Assembly: GCA_022402525.1 (NCBI GenBank)
Contig: JAKRSB010000101.1
Span: 95,338-159,337 of the forward strand
Length of the DNA: 64,000 bases
From: Thermosynechococcaceae cyanobacterium MS004
GTDB lineage: Bacteria; Cyanobacteriota; Cyanobacteriia; Thermosynechococcales; Thermosynechococcaceae
Reading direction: 5' to 3'
A program made the translations under genes and the position numbers. The notes beneath the pieces are model-generated. The model was given only the letters and a program-made list of their open reading frames with translations. It was not told the origin of the DNA and ran no database searches. Positions 26,309 through 35,549 of the stretch are shown here, piece by piece (the stretch's first letter is position 1; each line of letters begins with the position of its first letter).

Positions 26309-27322
26309 CTACGACTCAGCCTGTGCATTTGGCGGTGACTCAACCACTTCCCGTACCCGATAGATCTGCCGTCCCTGGGATTCGTGGTATGTCCGCATCA
26401 AAAGCTCCGCCAGTAGCCCAAAGCAGAATAGCTCTAGCCCCGCCAGCACCAGTAAGACGGCCAGGGTCAACAAAGGTCGCTGGCCAATAGGTTCCCCTAG
26501 AAAGAGTTTGACGTAGGTTAAGTGCAGCCCCAACCCTAAGCCAACCAACGTAGAAACCAGCCCAAACCAGCCAAAGGCATGCATCGGTCGGGTCAAGAAC
26601 CGCTTCATAAAGTAGATGGTCATCAAATCCATCAGCACCCGAAAGGTGCGGCTCAGCCCGTACTTACTGGCTCCAAACTGTCTGGCATGGTGGCTGACGG
26701 GCAATTCCGCAATTTTGGCACCCTCAATAAAGGCGAGGGCGGGCAAGAAGCGATGGAGTTCGCCGTAGAGGTTCATGTCGGCCACCAGTTCGGCGCGGTA
26801 GGCTTTGAGAGAGCAACCGTAGTCGTGGAGTGCAACGCCTGTGACTTTACTGATCAGTCCGTTAGCCAACTTTGAAGGCAGCAATCGAGTCAGGGCTGCA
26901 TCTTGACGGTTCTTCCGCCAGCCGCTCACCAGGTCATATCCTTCTTCTAGCTTTGCCAGCAGCTTGGGAATATCCGTGGGGTCGTTTTGTAAATCTCCGT
27001 CTAGGGTGACGATGATAGGTGCCTTGGCGTTATGGAACCCGGCGGACATGGCGGCGGTTTGCCCATAGTTACGCCGCAGGAGCACGGCGCGCAAGTCCAG
27101 ACGTTCCTGGGCGAGTCGCTTGAGCAAGAGGGTGGTGCCGTCTGTTGAGCCATCGTCCACCGCCACTATTTCGTAGCTGATGCCTGCGGTCTGAAGGGTC
27201 TGCGCGATCGCTTCCAACAAATGGGGCACGCTCTCCACTTCGTTATAGACCGGAATCACCACGGAGACTTGAAGGGATAGGGGCACGCAGTTAGTTGCGG
27301 GTAGCTGAAATTCGGTTTTCAT
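26309..27322 (-). CDS. GT2-family membrane glycosyltransferase (polyprenyl-phosphate type)
   Basis: From the ATG at 27322 the product is 337 aa. The catalytic domain shows VSVVIPVYNEVESVP, the VAVDDGSTDGT motif, LDGDLQNDPTDIPKL (DxD region) and the acceptor-site SGWRKNRQDAALTRLLPS segment. Two C-terminal membrane helices (FGWFGLVSTLVGLGLGL and LLTLAVLLVLAGLELFCFGLL) follow. This is the layout of enzymes that move a sugar from a nucleotide donor to a polyprenyl phosphate (dolichyl-phosphate mannose synthase, ArnC, GtrB). The sugar cannot be told. A HIP1 octamer just precedes the start. Confidence 0.9.
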   Translation of the reverse strand: MKTEFQLPATNCVPLSLQVSVVIPVYNEVESVPHLLEAIAQTLQTAGISYEIVAVDDGSTDGTTLLLKRLAQERLDLRAVLLRRNYGQTAAMSAGFHNAKAPIIVTLDGDLQNDPTDIPKLLAKLEEGYDLVSGWRKNRQDAALTRLLPSKLANGLISKVTGVALHDYGCSLKAYRAELVADMNLYGELHRFLPALAFIEGAKIAELPVSHHARQFGASKYGLSRTFRVLMDLMTIYFMKRFLTRPMHAFGWFGLVSTLVGLGLGLHLTYVKLFLGEPIGQRPLLTLAVLLVLAGLELFCFGLLAELLMRTYHESQGRQIYRVREVVESPPNAQAES

Positions 27323-27397
27323 AGAAAGCGATCGCACTAGAACAATCAAGCGTTATGAAGGTTTTGTCCATCATACGAGCTATTGATGGGGGTTAAG

Positions 27398-27520
27398 CAG
27401 CAATTCCAAATTCAGAACAAATTCACGTCGTTTCAGCCGATTAAGTCTCCTCAATGGAGCTTGATTTAGGCGATAAATAAAGGGCTTCAGGCTCCGAAAA
27501 GTTTGAATTTGGAATTGCTG
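27398..27520. mobile_element. 123-bp MITE-like element with 17-bp perfect TIRs and 9-bp TSD
   Basis: The ends CAGCAATTCCAAATTCA (27398-27414) and its exact reverse complement (27504-27520) bound a 123-bp non-coding sequence. The flanks are identical 9-mers GGGGTTAAG (27389-27397 and 27521-27529), the signature of a recent transposition with 9-bp target duplication. No transposase frame is inside. Confidence 0.9.
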
Positions 27521-27561
27521 GGGGTTAAGGGAATGGTTATCTTGAATTAAAATAAGCCCAG

Positions 27562-27600
27562 CCCATCAACCTAACCCATCAATCCAACCCATCAATCTAA
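27562..27600. repeat. Three 13-bp tandem repeats
   Basis: CCCATCAACCTAA, CCCATCAATCCAA and CCCATCAATCTAA follow at 13-bp steps in the spacer upstream of the 117-aa hypothetical gene. Confidence 0.88.
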
Positions 27601-27658
27601 TTAAGAAGGCTAGGGTCTGTTTACGAATATTCTGACTAAGACCCAGAAAATTGTTTTG

Positions 27659-28012
27659 ATGTCGACATTCACCGTCATTGCGCTAGGGGCAATAGGTGGA
27701 CTTGTCGCGATCCGCACTGCTGTACAGCCGTTTCTGGCCGTGCGGTTTGACAGCGCTGAGTGGCAAAAACAGGCGGGGAACTACGGTCGCGAAAATCCTC
27801 GATTGTCCATGATGAATGACGTTGAGCGCCTATTGCCGATTGGCTCGTTTAAGGCTGAGGTTGAAGCGCTTTTGGGTAAACCAGATGCTGCATCCGAGGA
27901 CCGTTATGTTTATGACCTAGGGCGTGATACCCTGGGTCCCCACTTCCTTCGCTACGAAATTAGCTTCGATCCACGAGGACGGGTTAGTCATCTGAGGATT
28001 CAGCGCGATTAG
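27659..28012 (+). CDS. Hypothetical protein, single membrane anchor, possible BamE-like fold
   Basis: From the ATG at 27659 the 117-aa product starts with a hydrophobic segment (FTVIALGAIGGLVAIRTAV) and continues with a soluble part: NDVERLLPIGSFKAEVEALLGKPDAAS, then DRYVYDLG and LRYEISFDPRGRVSHLRIQ. The order of a two-helix start with a GKPD turn and beta strands recalls SmpA/BamE-type small outer-envelope proteins, but that is only a resemblance. Its stop codon lies in the first unit of a 14-bp tandem array. Confidence 0.7.
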   Translation: MSTFTVIALGAIGGLVAIRTAVQPFLAVRFDSAEWQKQAGNYGRENPRLSMMNDVERLLPIGSFKAEVEALLGKPDAASEDRYVYDLGRDTLGPHFLRYEISFDPRGRVSHLRIQRD

Positions 28013-28060
28013 TTTGACGCGATTAGTTCGATGCGATTAGTTCTATGCGATTAGCTCCGT
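28005..28060. repeat. Four 14-bp tandem repeats starting on a stop codon
   Basis: GCGATTAGTTTGAC, GCGATTAGTTCGAT, GCGATTAGTTCTAT and GCGATTAGCTCCGT follow at 28005, 28019, 28033 and 28047. The first unit contains the TAG (28010-28012) of the 117-aa gene. Confidence 0.92.
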
Positions 28061-28359
28061 GTCGCTAGATTTAATTGCACTCCCTATTCGTGAAATTTAT
28101 TTTTTGCAACCATCGAAAATCAAACTTAACGTTCCAATAAAGACACATTACGAAGCCCCGCCGATAGAGTGGGGATCGTCTAGGATGCGTCATAAGCTTT
28201 GGGTTAAGGCCATTTTGCTATTTTGTTTGCTGCTGTTTCAGTCTGTCGACTGTAATTCCGGGTCATTCAATGAAATGACAGGAGATGAATGCCCAGTCAG
28301 TGGGTAAGGCGCATGAATGACTGGATCACGAATTAAGGTATTGAGAGTAAGGAGAACCC
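28061..28359. other. Intergenic region upstream of pntA
   Basis: About 300 bp of A/T-rich sequence. A 40-codon frame from 28184 (MRHKLWVKAILLFCLLLFQS and onward) has a signal-peptide-like start but no support beyond that. The pntA promoter should be here; I cannot place it. Confidence 0.4.
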
Positions 28360-29970
28360 ATGACCATAGCAGCGGAAGCGACCCCATCGTCTGCACCATC
28401 AGAGCAGCAGGTAAAGACGTCACTTAAAGTCGGCGTTCCTAAAGAAATTTACCCTGGTGAGCAGCGGGTGTCTGCTACCCCAGATACCGCAAAGGTATTG
28501 CAGAAAATGGGGTTTGAAGTTTGGGTGGAGACCGGAGCCGGATTGTCTGCTAATTTTTCTGATGCCAGCTATGAGGCCGTAGGCTGCCATCTTTGTCCCG
28601 ATGCGCGTCAGCTCTGGGCGATCGCCGATATTGTCCTCAAGGTTCGTCCCCCCCAGGCGCATCCTGACCTGGGTGTTCATGAAGCAACCCTGACGCGCTC
28701 CGGCCAAACCCTGATTAGCTTTCTGTGGCCTGCCCAGAACCCAGCGCTATTGGAGCAGCTCGCCGCAAATCAAGCCACAGCGATCGCGATGGATTCGGTG
28801 CCGCGTATCACGCGAGCGCAAAAAATGGACGCCCTCAGCTCCATGGCAAACCTAGCAGGCTACCGCGCTGTCATTGAAGCTGCAAACCAATTTGGTCGAT
28901 TTTTTACAGGCCAAATTACCGCAGCAGGCAAAGTTCCGCCTGCAAAGGTGCTCGTGATTGGCGCTGGCGTGGCAGGCTTGGCTGCTCTGGGAGCTGCCCG
29001 TGGACTTGGGGCGATCGTCCGGGCTTTTGATACGCGCCCTGTGGTCAAAGAGCAGGTCGAGAGCATGGGTGCGGAATTTTTAGAGCTGCACTTTGAGGAA
29101 GATGGCTCTGGGGCGGGTGGCTACGCCAAGGAAATGAGCCCAGAATTCATTAAGGCCGAGATGGCGCTGTTTGCCGCCCAGGCTAAAGATGTGGATATCA
29201 TCATTACCACCGCGCTGATTCCGGGGAGGCCAGCACCCAAGCTCATCACCCGCGACATGGTGGAAAGCATGAAGGCGGGTTCAGTCATTGTAGATATGGC
29301 CGCCGAGCAGGGGGGCAACTGCGAAGTCACCCGCCCTGGTGAAATCTATCGGTATCACGATGTGGCGATCGTGGGGCTAACGGATTTGCCGAGCCGCATG
29401 GCAAATCAAGCCAGTCAGCTTTACGGCACCAACCTTTGCCACCTCCTCAAAGATATGGGCGGCGCTGAACACTACACCATCGACTATGAAGACGAAGTGG
29501 TGCGCGGTGCCCTCGTACTCCATGAGGGAGAACTCAAGTGGCCTGCCCCCAAGCCTGCTGCACCGCCGCTGCCTGCTGCCGCTGCGCCCAAAGAAGCCCC
29601 TGCACCCGCCATGCTCAAGCCAGAACCTAAGTCCAAGGGCTGGCTTTGGATGATTCTGATCGGTGCGGCGCTCATTGGGATTGGCCTTGGCGCACCGGAG
29701 TCCTTCTTGTCTCACTTTATTGTGTTTGTGCTGGCCTGTTTTGTCGGCTGGCAGGTCATTTGGAATGTGGCTCCCGCCCTACATACGCCCCTCATGAGCG
29801 TCACCAATGCCATCAGCGGCATCATTATTTTGGGTGGAATGCTGCAAATTTCTGGCCCTGTTACTGCTCCAACGACAGTCCTGGGCGCGATCGCCATTTT
29901 GGTTGGCACCATCAACATTGCTGGTGGCTTCTGGGTCACCCAACGGATGCTCAATATGTTTCGTAAATAG
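28360..29970 (+). CDS. pntA: NAD(P) transhydrogenase subunit alpha
   Basis: The 536-aa product is the fused form (domain I plus the first membrane part). Residues ~22-390 form the NAD-binding domain: [20 protein letters not shown] at the start, [37 protein letters not shown], and the [17 protein letters not shown] end. A proline/alanine-rich linker (~390-425) leads to about four membrane helices. With PntB it couples hydride transfer from NADH to NADP+ with proton movement. pntB starts 107 bp downstream with a 14-bp-type repeat in between. Confidence 0.96.
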   Translation: MTIAAEATPSSAPSEQQVKTSLKVGVPKEIYPGEQRVSATPDTAKVLQKMGFEVWVETGAGLSANFSDASYEAVGCHLCPDARQLWAIADIVLKVRPPQAHPDLGVHEATLTRSGQTLISFLWPAQNPALLEQLAANQATAIAMDSVPRITRAQKMDALSSMANLAGYRAVIEAANQFGRFFTGQITAAGKVPPAKVLVIGAGVAGLAALGAARGLGAIVRAFDTRPVVKEQVESMGAEFLELHFEEDGSGAGGYAKEMSPEFIKAEMALFAAQAKDVDIIITTALIPGRPAPKLITRDMVESMKAGSVIVDMAAEQGGNCEVTRPGEIYRYHDVAIVGLTDLPSRMANQASQLYGTNLCHLLKDMGGAEHYTIDYEDEVVRGALVLHEGELKWPAPKPAAPPLPAAAAPKEAPAPAMLKPEPKSKGWLWMILIGAALIGIGLGAPESFLSHFIVFVLACFVGWQVIWNVAPALHTPLMSVTNAISGIIILGGMLQISGPVTAPTTVLGAIAILVGTINIAGGFWVTQRMLNMFRK

Positions 29971-29991
29971 CGATCGCAGCCAGCATCCAGT

Positions 29992-30026
29992 TTTGACGAT
30001 GCAGCTTTGACGATGCAGTTTTGACT
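29992..30026. repeat. 14-bp tandem repeats between pntA and pntB
   Basis: TTTGACGATGCAGC, TTTGACGATGCAGT and a partial third copy lie in the pntA-pntB gap. Confidence 0.8.
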
Positions 30027-30077
30027 CAATTCATCACAATCATTTAGCGACCTCCCGCACCATTCAACCCTTAGCCC

Positions 30078-31508
30078 ATGAATAATAGTCTTGTTACCGT
30101 CGCCTATATTGCAGCCAGCGGCCTATTTATCTTGAGCCTTGCTGGCCTCTCCAATCAAGAAACTGCCCGCAAAGGCAACCTCTACGGCATCATCGGTATG
30201 ATTGTTGCCCTCGGTGCAACCGCCCTGAGCGCCAGTGTCTCAGGAACAGGCTACGCCGCGCTGTTGGCTATGATTTTACCCGGTGCCCTGATTGGGGCAG
30301 TCCTAGCCTCACGGGTTGCCATGACCTCCATGCCGGAACTGGTTGCTATTCTCCATAGCTTTGTGGGGCTGGCTGCTGTTCTGGTTGGCATTGGCAACTA
30401 CCTCAGCCCTGAAGCGGGACTGACGGGGGCTGAAGCGACCATTCACCAGATTGAAATTTATCTGGGTGTCTTCATTGGGGCAGTCACCTTTGCGGGCTCC
30501 ATTGTGGCCTTTGCCAAACTGCGAGAGCTAATCAGCAGCAAACCCCTCACCCTGCCCGGTCGCCATTTGCTGAACATCGGCTTTTTGGTGGGCACGCTTG
30601 TCTTGGGCGTTCAGTTTATGGGTCTAGATGCGTCCACCGGACTTCAGCCCCTGCTGATTATGACGGCGATCGCCTGTCTCTTGGGGCTGCACTTGGTCGC
30701 GGCGATCGGCGGGGCCGATATGCCCGTGGTGATTTCCATGCTCAATAGCTACTCTGGCTGGGCGGCAGCGGCAGCGGGGTTTATGCTCAACAATGACCTG
30801 CTGATTATTACCGGAGCGCTGGTGGGCAGCAGTGGCGCAATTCTAAGCTTTATCATGTGCCGCGCCATGAATCGCTCTTTTATCAGCGTGATTTTGGGTG
30901 GCTTTGGCTCTGGGCCATCGAAGGGTGCCGCCAAGGCCATTGAAGGGGAAGCAACCCCCACGACTATTGATGAAACCGTAGAGCGTCTGCGCAATGCCCG
31001 CAGCGTCATTATTGCGCCGGGTTACGGGATGGCGGTGGCTCAGGCTCAGCACGCGGTAGCCGATATTACGCGAATTCTGCGCGATCGCGGGGTGACGGTG
31101 CGGTTCGGCATCCATCCGGTGGCGGGTCGTTTGCCAGGGCACATGAATGTGCTGCTGGCTGAAGCAAACGTGCCCTACGACATCGTGCTAGAGATGGACG
31201 AAATCAATGAAGACTTTGCCAAAACGGATTTGGTTTTAGTCATCGGTGCCAACGACACGGTAAACCCCAGTGCCCTGGATGATCCCAACAGCCCCATTGC
31301 GGGAATGCCCGTACTGGAAGTGTGGGATGCAGCGCAGGTGATTGTCATGAAGCGCAGTATGGCCAGCGGCTACGCCGGAGTGGATAATCCTTTGTTCTAC
31401 AAGGAAAATACCGCCATGCTGTTTGGCGATGCACGTCAAAACGTAGACGCGATTCGAGCCAGTCTCGCTCAAGAGAGCGCTGCATCTCCTGCGATGGCAG
31501 TCGTCTAA
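30078..31508 (+). CDS. pntB: NAD(P) transhydrogenase subunit beta
   Basis: The 476-aa product has an N-terminal membrane domain of about eight to nine helices (residues ~1-265) and a C-terminal NADP-binding domain: [40 protein letters not shown], the [27 protein letters not shown] stretch and [18 protein letters not shown]. All are standard PntB landmarks. It completes the proton-pumping transhydrogenase with PntA. Confidence 0.97.
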   Translation: MNNSLVTVAYIAASGLFILSLAGLSNQETARKGNLYGIIGMIVALGATALSASVSGTGYAALLAMILPGALIGAVLASRVAMTSMPELVAILHSFVGLAAVLVGIGNYLSPEAGLTGAEATIHQIEIYLGVFIGAVTFAGSIVAFAKLRELISSKPLTLPGRHLLNIGFLVGTLVLGVQFMGLDASTGLQPLLIMTAIACLLGLHLVAAIGGADMPVVISMLNSYSGWAAAAAGFMLNNDLLIITGALVGSSGAILSFIMCRAMNRSFISVILGGFGSGPSKGAAKAIEGEATPTTIDETVERLRNARSVIIAPGYGMAVAQAQHAVADITRILRDRGVTVRFGIHPVAGRLPGHMNVLLAEANVPYDIVLEMDEINEDFAKTDLVLVIGANDTVNPSALDDPNSPIAGMPVLEVWDAAQVIVMKRSMASGYAGVDNPLFYKENTAMLFGDARQNVDAIRASLAQESAASPAMAVV

Positions 31509-31590
31509 GCGTTTTCGGCGCTGGCCAAATTAACTTGATCAAGGATTAGCCGAGCAAGAATTAACCTGGATCTTGTGAGCTACTGGGCAA

Positions 31591-32337
31591 TTACGAAGGG
31601 TGAGAGGGTGAGTCTGGTGAAATGGCTCCATCCTCCACATACACAACCCGATCTGCTATGTCCATGATGCGCGGGTCGTGGGTGACCATGACCACCGTAC
31701 AGCCTTCTTCTTTAGCCAGCGATCGCAATAGCTCAATCACGGCTCTCCCGCGCTGGGAATCTAGGGCCGCAGTTGGTTCATCGGCAAGGATCAGGCGCGG
31801 CTTTCCGGCAAGGGCACGGGCGATCGCAATGCGCTGTTTTTGTCCACCGGACAAGTCATTGGGCAGACTATTGCTTTTGTCGGCCAGTCCAACCTGCTCC
31901 AGCAGCCTTTGAGCCTGTTGGCGAGCCTCTCGCCGCTTATAGCCCTTTAGGTTAAGCGCCGCCTCAATATTTTCCGAGGCCGTAAGCGCTGGAAAAAGGT
32001 TAAACCCTTGGAAAATAAAGCCCATATTTTTCAGCCGGAACCGCGCCAGTTCCCTGCGCGGCAGCCCCGTGATTTCTTGTCCTAGCAAAAACACCTGACC
32101 CGCAGTGGGGGTCAAGATGCCGCCCAAAATGGAAAGCAAGGTCGTTTTGCCAGACCCAGAAGGTCCCATGAGAAGCTGAATATCGCCCAGCTTAATGCTT
32201 AGGTCAATCCCTTTAAGCACTAGGAGGGGCTGATCTCCCCCTGGGAAGGTCATTTCAATGCCTTTAGCCTGAATTGCAAATTCTGAGTCGAACGGAGCCT
32301 GAGCAGGTTTGGGCTGCGCCATAAATGGAAACGGCAT
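31591..32337 (-). CDS. ABC transporter ATP-binding protein (DevA/MacB-like)
   Basis: The 248-aa product has Walker A GPSGSGKTT, the signature LSGGQKQRIAIARALA and Walker B LILADEPTAALD, with MVTHDPRIMDIADRVVYVEDG at the end. The PRRELARFRLKNMGFIFQGFNLFPALTA segment is typical of the LolD/MacB/DevA group. Its likely partner is the DevC-like permease encoded upstream (32710-33903), though a 372-bp spacer with a MITE-like element lies between. A DevB-like membrane-fusion gene is not adjacent. Confidence 0.9.
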   Translation of the reverse strand: MPFPFMAQPKPAQAPFDSEFAIQAKGIEMTFPGGDQPLLVLKGIDLSIKLGDIQLLMGPSGSGKTTLLSILGGILTPTAGQVFLLGQEITGLPRRELARFRLKNMGFIFQGFNLFPALTASENIEAALNLKGYKRREARQQAQRLLEQVGLADKSNSLPNDLSGGQKQRIAIARALAGKPRLILADEPTAALDSQRGRAVIELLRSLAKEEGCTVVMVTHDPRIMDIADRVVYVEDGAISPDSPSHPS

Positions 32338-32709
32338 ACGCTAGGGTCTCGATAGTTTAGCTTTCCAGTCTTTTTACTGCTAAATTGTGTACTGCTGAAT
32401 TGGCTGAATGTTTACCGGGCTGAGCTGGGTTACTGAGTTGAGCCTGTGGCTAGACCCTGTCCTTAGATCTTGTGATTACGTGAGTTCGACAAAAAACAAC
32501 CGCCCCTCATCCTCCCATCTTCCTTCTCCCTCGTAGAGAATGAGGGGCAATTAAAAATTAAGCTTCTTAAGCCCCTCGCCTTTTGGAGAGGGGTTTGGGG
32601 TGAGGGGTTTCAAGTTCATCATCGAACTCACGTTGTCATTAGGTCTTGTAATGAGTAGATTGTGGAACGAGTAGATTGTGGAACGAGATCCCGCAACTAG
32701 ATCCTGCCA
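32338..32709. other. Spacer between DevC-like and DevA-like genes, mostly an inserted element
   Basis: Normally the two genes of such pairs are close. Here 372 bp separate them, of which 157 bp are the element at 32478-32634; a 16-bp repeat (GAGTAGATTGTGGAAC, two copies, 32651-32683) lies on the upstream side. Confidence 0.6.
32478..32634. mobile_element. MITE-like element, copy B, inside an ABC gene pair
   Basis: This ~157-bp sequence matches the element at 19732-19888 almost throughout. It begins ACGTGAGTTCGACAAAAAAC, ends TCGAACTCACGT, and has the same internal hairpins (CCCCTC/GAGGGG). The ends here form a better inverted repeat than in copy A. I see no exact target duplication at the flanks. 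Confidence 0.8.
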
Positions 32710-33903
32710 TTAGGATTTAAAAACCATCGCAGGATCAAGGCGCGTCACCTTTTGGATGGCAAAAATGGCTGCACCGCAGCACATCAAAACCGTAAGGCCA
32801 AAAACGCCCCCAGCGGTCATGGGGCCAACAAGAATCTGTACGGCCTGCGCCTTTTGAGTCCAGGATCCCACCAACAAAACTAAGCCCATTCCGGGCAAGT
32901 ACCCTAAGACTGCCATCCACAGCGCCTGCTCCAAGATGATTTTGTAAATAAACCAGTCTGAGGAGCCCATTGCTTTAAGAGTGCCAAATTCTTTGAGGTG
33001 ATCGGTCACGGAGGAATATAAAATCTGGCCTACCACTACAATGCCCACCACAACGCCAACAACAGCCCCCAGACCCAAAATAAATCCAACCCCCGTACTC
33101 TCACGCCAGTAGTTTTCTGTGAGGGTGGTGAGTTCAGCTTGGGTGAGCGCTTTCACGTCAGGGATATTGGCTTCTAGACGCTGCTTGAGCTGCTCAATAT
33201 TTTCACCCGGCTGAGCCCGAATCAAGACGTAGGTAATGCGATCGCTGTCTCCTAGCGCGCGTGGCGTGGGCGGATTTGCTTGGGGGGTCACAATGGGGGA
33301 GGTGAGATAGGCGTTGGCGTTGGGCAATGACGTAAAGGCAAAGGGGCTAGACACAATGGAGCGAATTCCTTTTGTGAGGCCCACAACTCTGGCGCGATAG
33401 GAGCCAATTTCGGCAGTATTGCCCACGCCCTTAATAGATAGGGCACTTAGATCGGATTGATCCAGAATGAGGGTATAGGGCTGAGTCAGCGTGGTGAGCT
33501 GACCTTGCGTCAGCGGTAAGGGCTGGAAAAGCTGGCCGTTGGGGTCAAATCCAATCACGCGAATCGGGGCGATCGCGTTTGAAATAACGCTGCCATCTGA
33601 CCCATACCGCCACACCGAACCCTGGGTAATCAGCGCTTCGGCTCGTTCTACCCCTTGCACCCCGCGTGCCTGCTGTAGCCGCTCGTAGGGAATGGGGAGG
33701 GTAAATTCAAGATGGCGAATATCTTTAGACGCTAACCAAATATCGGCATTGGCGCTTTTGATCAGCTGGCTAGTGGAGCGCGTAAACCCGTTAAGCAGGC
33801 CAGTCTGAATACTCACCAAGCCCACGGCAAACAAAATGCCCGCCTGCGCCACAATAAAGCGAGGCAAGTCTTGAAACAAATTTTTGCGGGCGATCGAAAC
33901 CAT
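32710..33903 (-). CDS. DevC-like ABC transporter permease (FtsX/MacB fold)
   Basis: The 397-aa product has one N-terminal membrane helix (FIVAQAGILFAVGLVSIQTGLL), a large extracytoplasmic domain (residues ~45-260) and three C-terminal helices, with LKEFGTLKAMGSSDWFIYKIILEQALWMAVLGYLPG between the first and second, which is the FtsX/MacB/DevC arrangement. DevBCA-type systems export glycolipids or other envelope compounds in cyanobacteria. The substrate here is unknown. It ends in a 13-residue VTRLDPAMVFKS tail typical of DevC. Confidence 0.88.
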   Translation of the reverse strand: MVSIARKNLFQDLPRFIVAQAGILFAVGLVSIQTGLLNGFTRSTSQLIKSANADIWLASKDIRHLEFTLPIPYERLQQARGVQGVERAEALITQGSVWRYGSDGSVISNAIAPIRVIGFDPNGQLFQPLPLTQGQLTTLTQPYTLILDQSDLSALSIKGVGNTAEIGSYRARVVGLTKGIRSIVSSPFAFTSLPNANAYLTSPIVTPQANPPTPRALGDSDRITYVLIRAQPGENIEQLKQRLEANIPDVKALTQAELTTLTENYWRESTGVGFILGLGAVVGVVVGIVVVGQILYSSVTDHLKEFGTLKAMGSSDWFIYKIILEQALWMAVLGYLPGMGLVLLVGSWTQKAQAVQILVGPMTAGGVFGLTVLMCCGAAIFAIQKVTRLDPAMVFKS

Positions 33904-33970
33904 TTTTTCCTAACGCTCTGTCAAGGACGCTGTAGCGAGATAAAACTTCCATCTTTTTCCCAGATGGAGT

Positions 33971-35158
33971 TCAGGCTGATTCCGAGCGATCGCCCAGGGA
34001 ATGCTTTGCAGCATCCTTGACTTGGGTATAGGCCCAGTCAACCCAGGGCAGCAATGCCTCTAAATCGCTACGCTCAACGGTTGCACCAGCCCAAATTCTG
34101 AGGCCAAGGGGCGCATCTCGATAGGAGGCAATATCGTAGGCGATCGCTTCTTTGTCTAAAAGCTGCACCAACTCCTTAATTTTTTGCGCCTGCTCCGACT
34201 CAGACAGCGCGACAAACCAGGGATCAATCACCTTGAGGCACACAGATGTATTTGAGCGCGTGGCCGGATCAGCTGCCAAGAAATCGACCCAGGCAGTCTG
34301 GCTAACCCAGGTCGCGATCGTCGCTAAATTTGCCTCAGATCGCTGAATCAGTGCAGAAAGCCCCCCCAACTGCTCCGCCCACTTCAGACCATCCAGGGCA
34401 TCCTCAGCACAGAGCATCGAAGGCGTATTGATCGTGTCGCCTTCAAAAATGGCGCGGTCTACCTTCCCTTTTTTAGTGAGCCGGAAAATTTTAGGCAGGG
34501 GCCAAGATGGGGTGTAGGTTTCAAGGCGTTCTACGGCCCTAGGACTCAACACCAGCATCCCATGGGCCGCCTCTCCACCCATCGCCTTTTGCCAAGACCA
34601 GGTCACCACGTCCAGCTTTGGCCAAGGCATATCCATGGCAAACACTGCGGAGGTTGCATCGGCAATCACCAGCCCTTGGCGCTGATCGGAAATCCAGGCG
34701 TCATTGGGCACTTTGACGCCCGAAGTTGTGCCGTTCCAGGTCAAAATAACATCGCGATCGCCATCCACCTGGGTGAGATCGGGCAGATGCCCATAGTCCG
34801 CCCGCAGCACGCGACAGTCTTCTAGCTTGAGCTGCTTTTGTAAATCTGTGACCCAGCTTTCGCCAAAGCTTTCCCAAGCCAAAATATCTACCCCACGCGC
34901 CCCCAAAAGCGACCATAAAGCCAGCTCAACCGCCCCCGTATCTGAGGCGGGCACAATGCCGCAGAGGTAGTCGTCTGGGATGCCCAACAGCGCCTTCGTG
35001 CGGGTAATCACTTCTTTAAGCTTGGCGCGACCTGGCTTAGAACGGTGCGATCGCCCAATCAGCGCGTCGTTGAGGGCTTCTAAGCTCCAGCCTGGTCTTT
35101 TGGGACAAGGCCCTGAAGAAAAATTGGGGCAGTTCGGACGCTGTACAGGCTTCACCAT
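33971..35158 (-). CDS. serC: Phosphoserine aminotransferase, Methanosarcina-type
   Basis: The 395-aa product converts 3-phosphohydroxypyruvate to phosphoserine in serine synthesis. The N-terminus ([23 protein letters not shown]) and the segments [39 protein letters not shown] and [21 protein letters not shown] (PLP lysine in SWQK, near residue 190) match the Methanosarcina/alphaproteobacterial subgroup rather than the E. coli SerC type. Start is the ATG at 35158. No serA or serB is adjacent. Confidence 0.88.
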   Translation of the reverse strand: MVKPVQRPNCPNFSSGPCPKRPGWSLEALNDALIGRSHRSKPGRAKLKEVITRTKALLGIPDDYLCGIVPASDTGAVELALWSLLGARGVDILAWESFGESWVTDLQKQLKLEDCRVLRADYGHLPDLTQVDGDRDVILTWNGTTSGVKVPNDAWISDQRQGLVIADATSAVFAMDMPWPKLDVVTWSWQKAMGGEAAHGMLVLSPRAVERLETYTPSWPLPKIFRLTKKGKVDRAIFEGDTINTPSMLCAEDALDGLKWAEQLGGLSALIQRSEANLATIATWVSQTAWVDFLAADPATRSNTSVCLKVIDPWFVALSESEQAQKIKELVQLLDKEAIAYDIASYRDAPLGLRIWAGATVERSDLEALLPWVDWAYTQVKDAAKHSLGDRSESA

Positions 35159-35549
35159 GACCAGTTCTAGTTACCTTTCGAGATTCTTTCGTTAACATGC
35201 AAAAGCTCTAACGAACCGATTTTTTGACAAACCGATTCTTTGACCCACTCAGCTTGAGCAACCCAGCTTGAGTAACCCAGCCATACTTGATGCATTAAAG
35301 CATTCCCATTAATGCATTCCCATTAATGCATTCTAAAGACAAGGCTTAATACCTAGCATATCTGCCCAGCTTCCCTTCCCGCGAATTTTTTCTCAGTATG
35401 GCCAAAATTTTGAGTGCGCCACAGGAAGGCACTGCATGGGTGTCTCAGGAGCACTGAATCCCGTTAAACTTAGGCTTCGGTCAATAATTGCTAGTGTGGT
35501 AGTAATAGACAGTACAGTATCCATCCCTTGAAGTAGATTGCAGCATTTG
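35159..35549. other. Intergenic region with two tandem arrays
   Basis: The divergent spacer between serC and the J-domain gene contains AACCGATTCTTTGAC-type and CAGCTTGAGTAACC-type repeats (35215-35282) and a 14-bp array at 35300-35333. No gene seen. Confidence 0.5.
35300..35333. repeat. 14-bp tandem repeats
   Basis: GCATTCCCATTAAT occurs twice in exact tandem (35300, 35314) followed by a partial third copy. Confidence 0.88.

Larger units (their letters stand above)
27323..27658. other. Intergenic region holding a MITE-like element and a tandem array
   Basis: The spacer between the divergent glycosyltransferase and the 117-aa hypothetical. It is mostly the 123-bp inverted-repeat element at 27398-27520 and the 13-bp array at 27562-27600. 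Confidence 0.6.

Noticed and set aside
28184..28307. Possible 40-aa secreted peptide upstream of pntA
   Set aside because: It starts like a signal peptide (LLFCLLLFQS) but has no ribosome-binding site and no further support.
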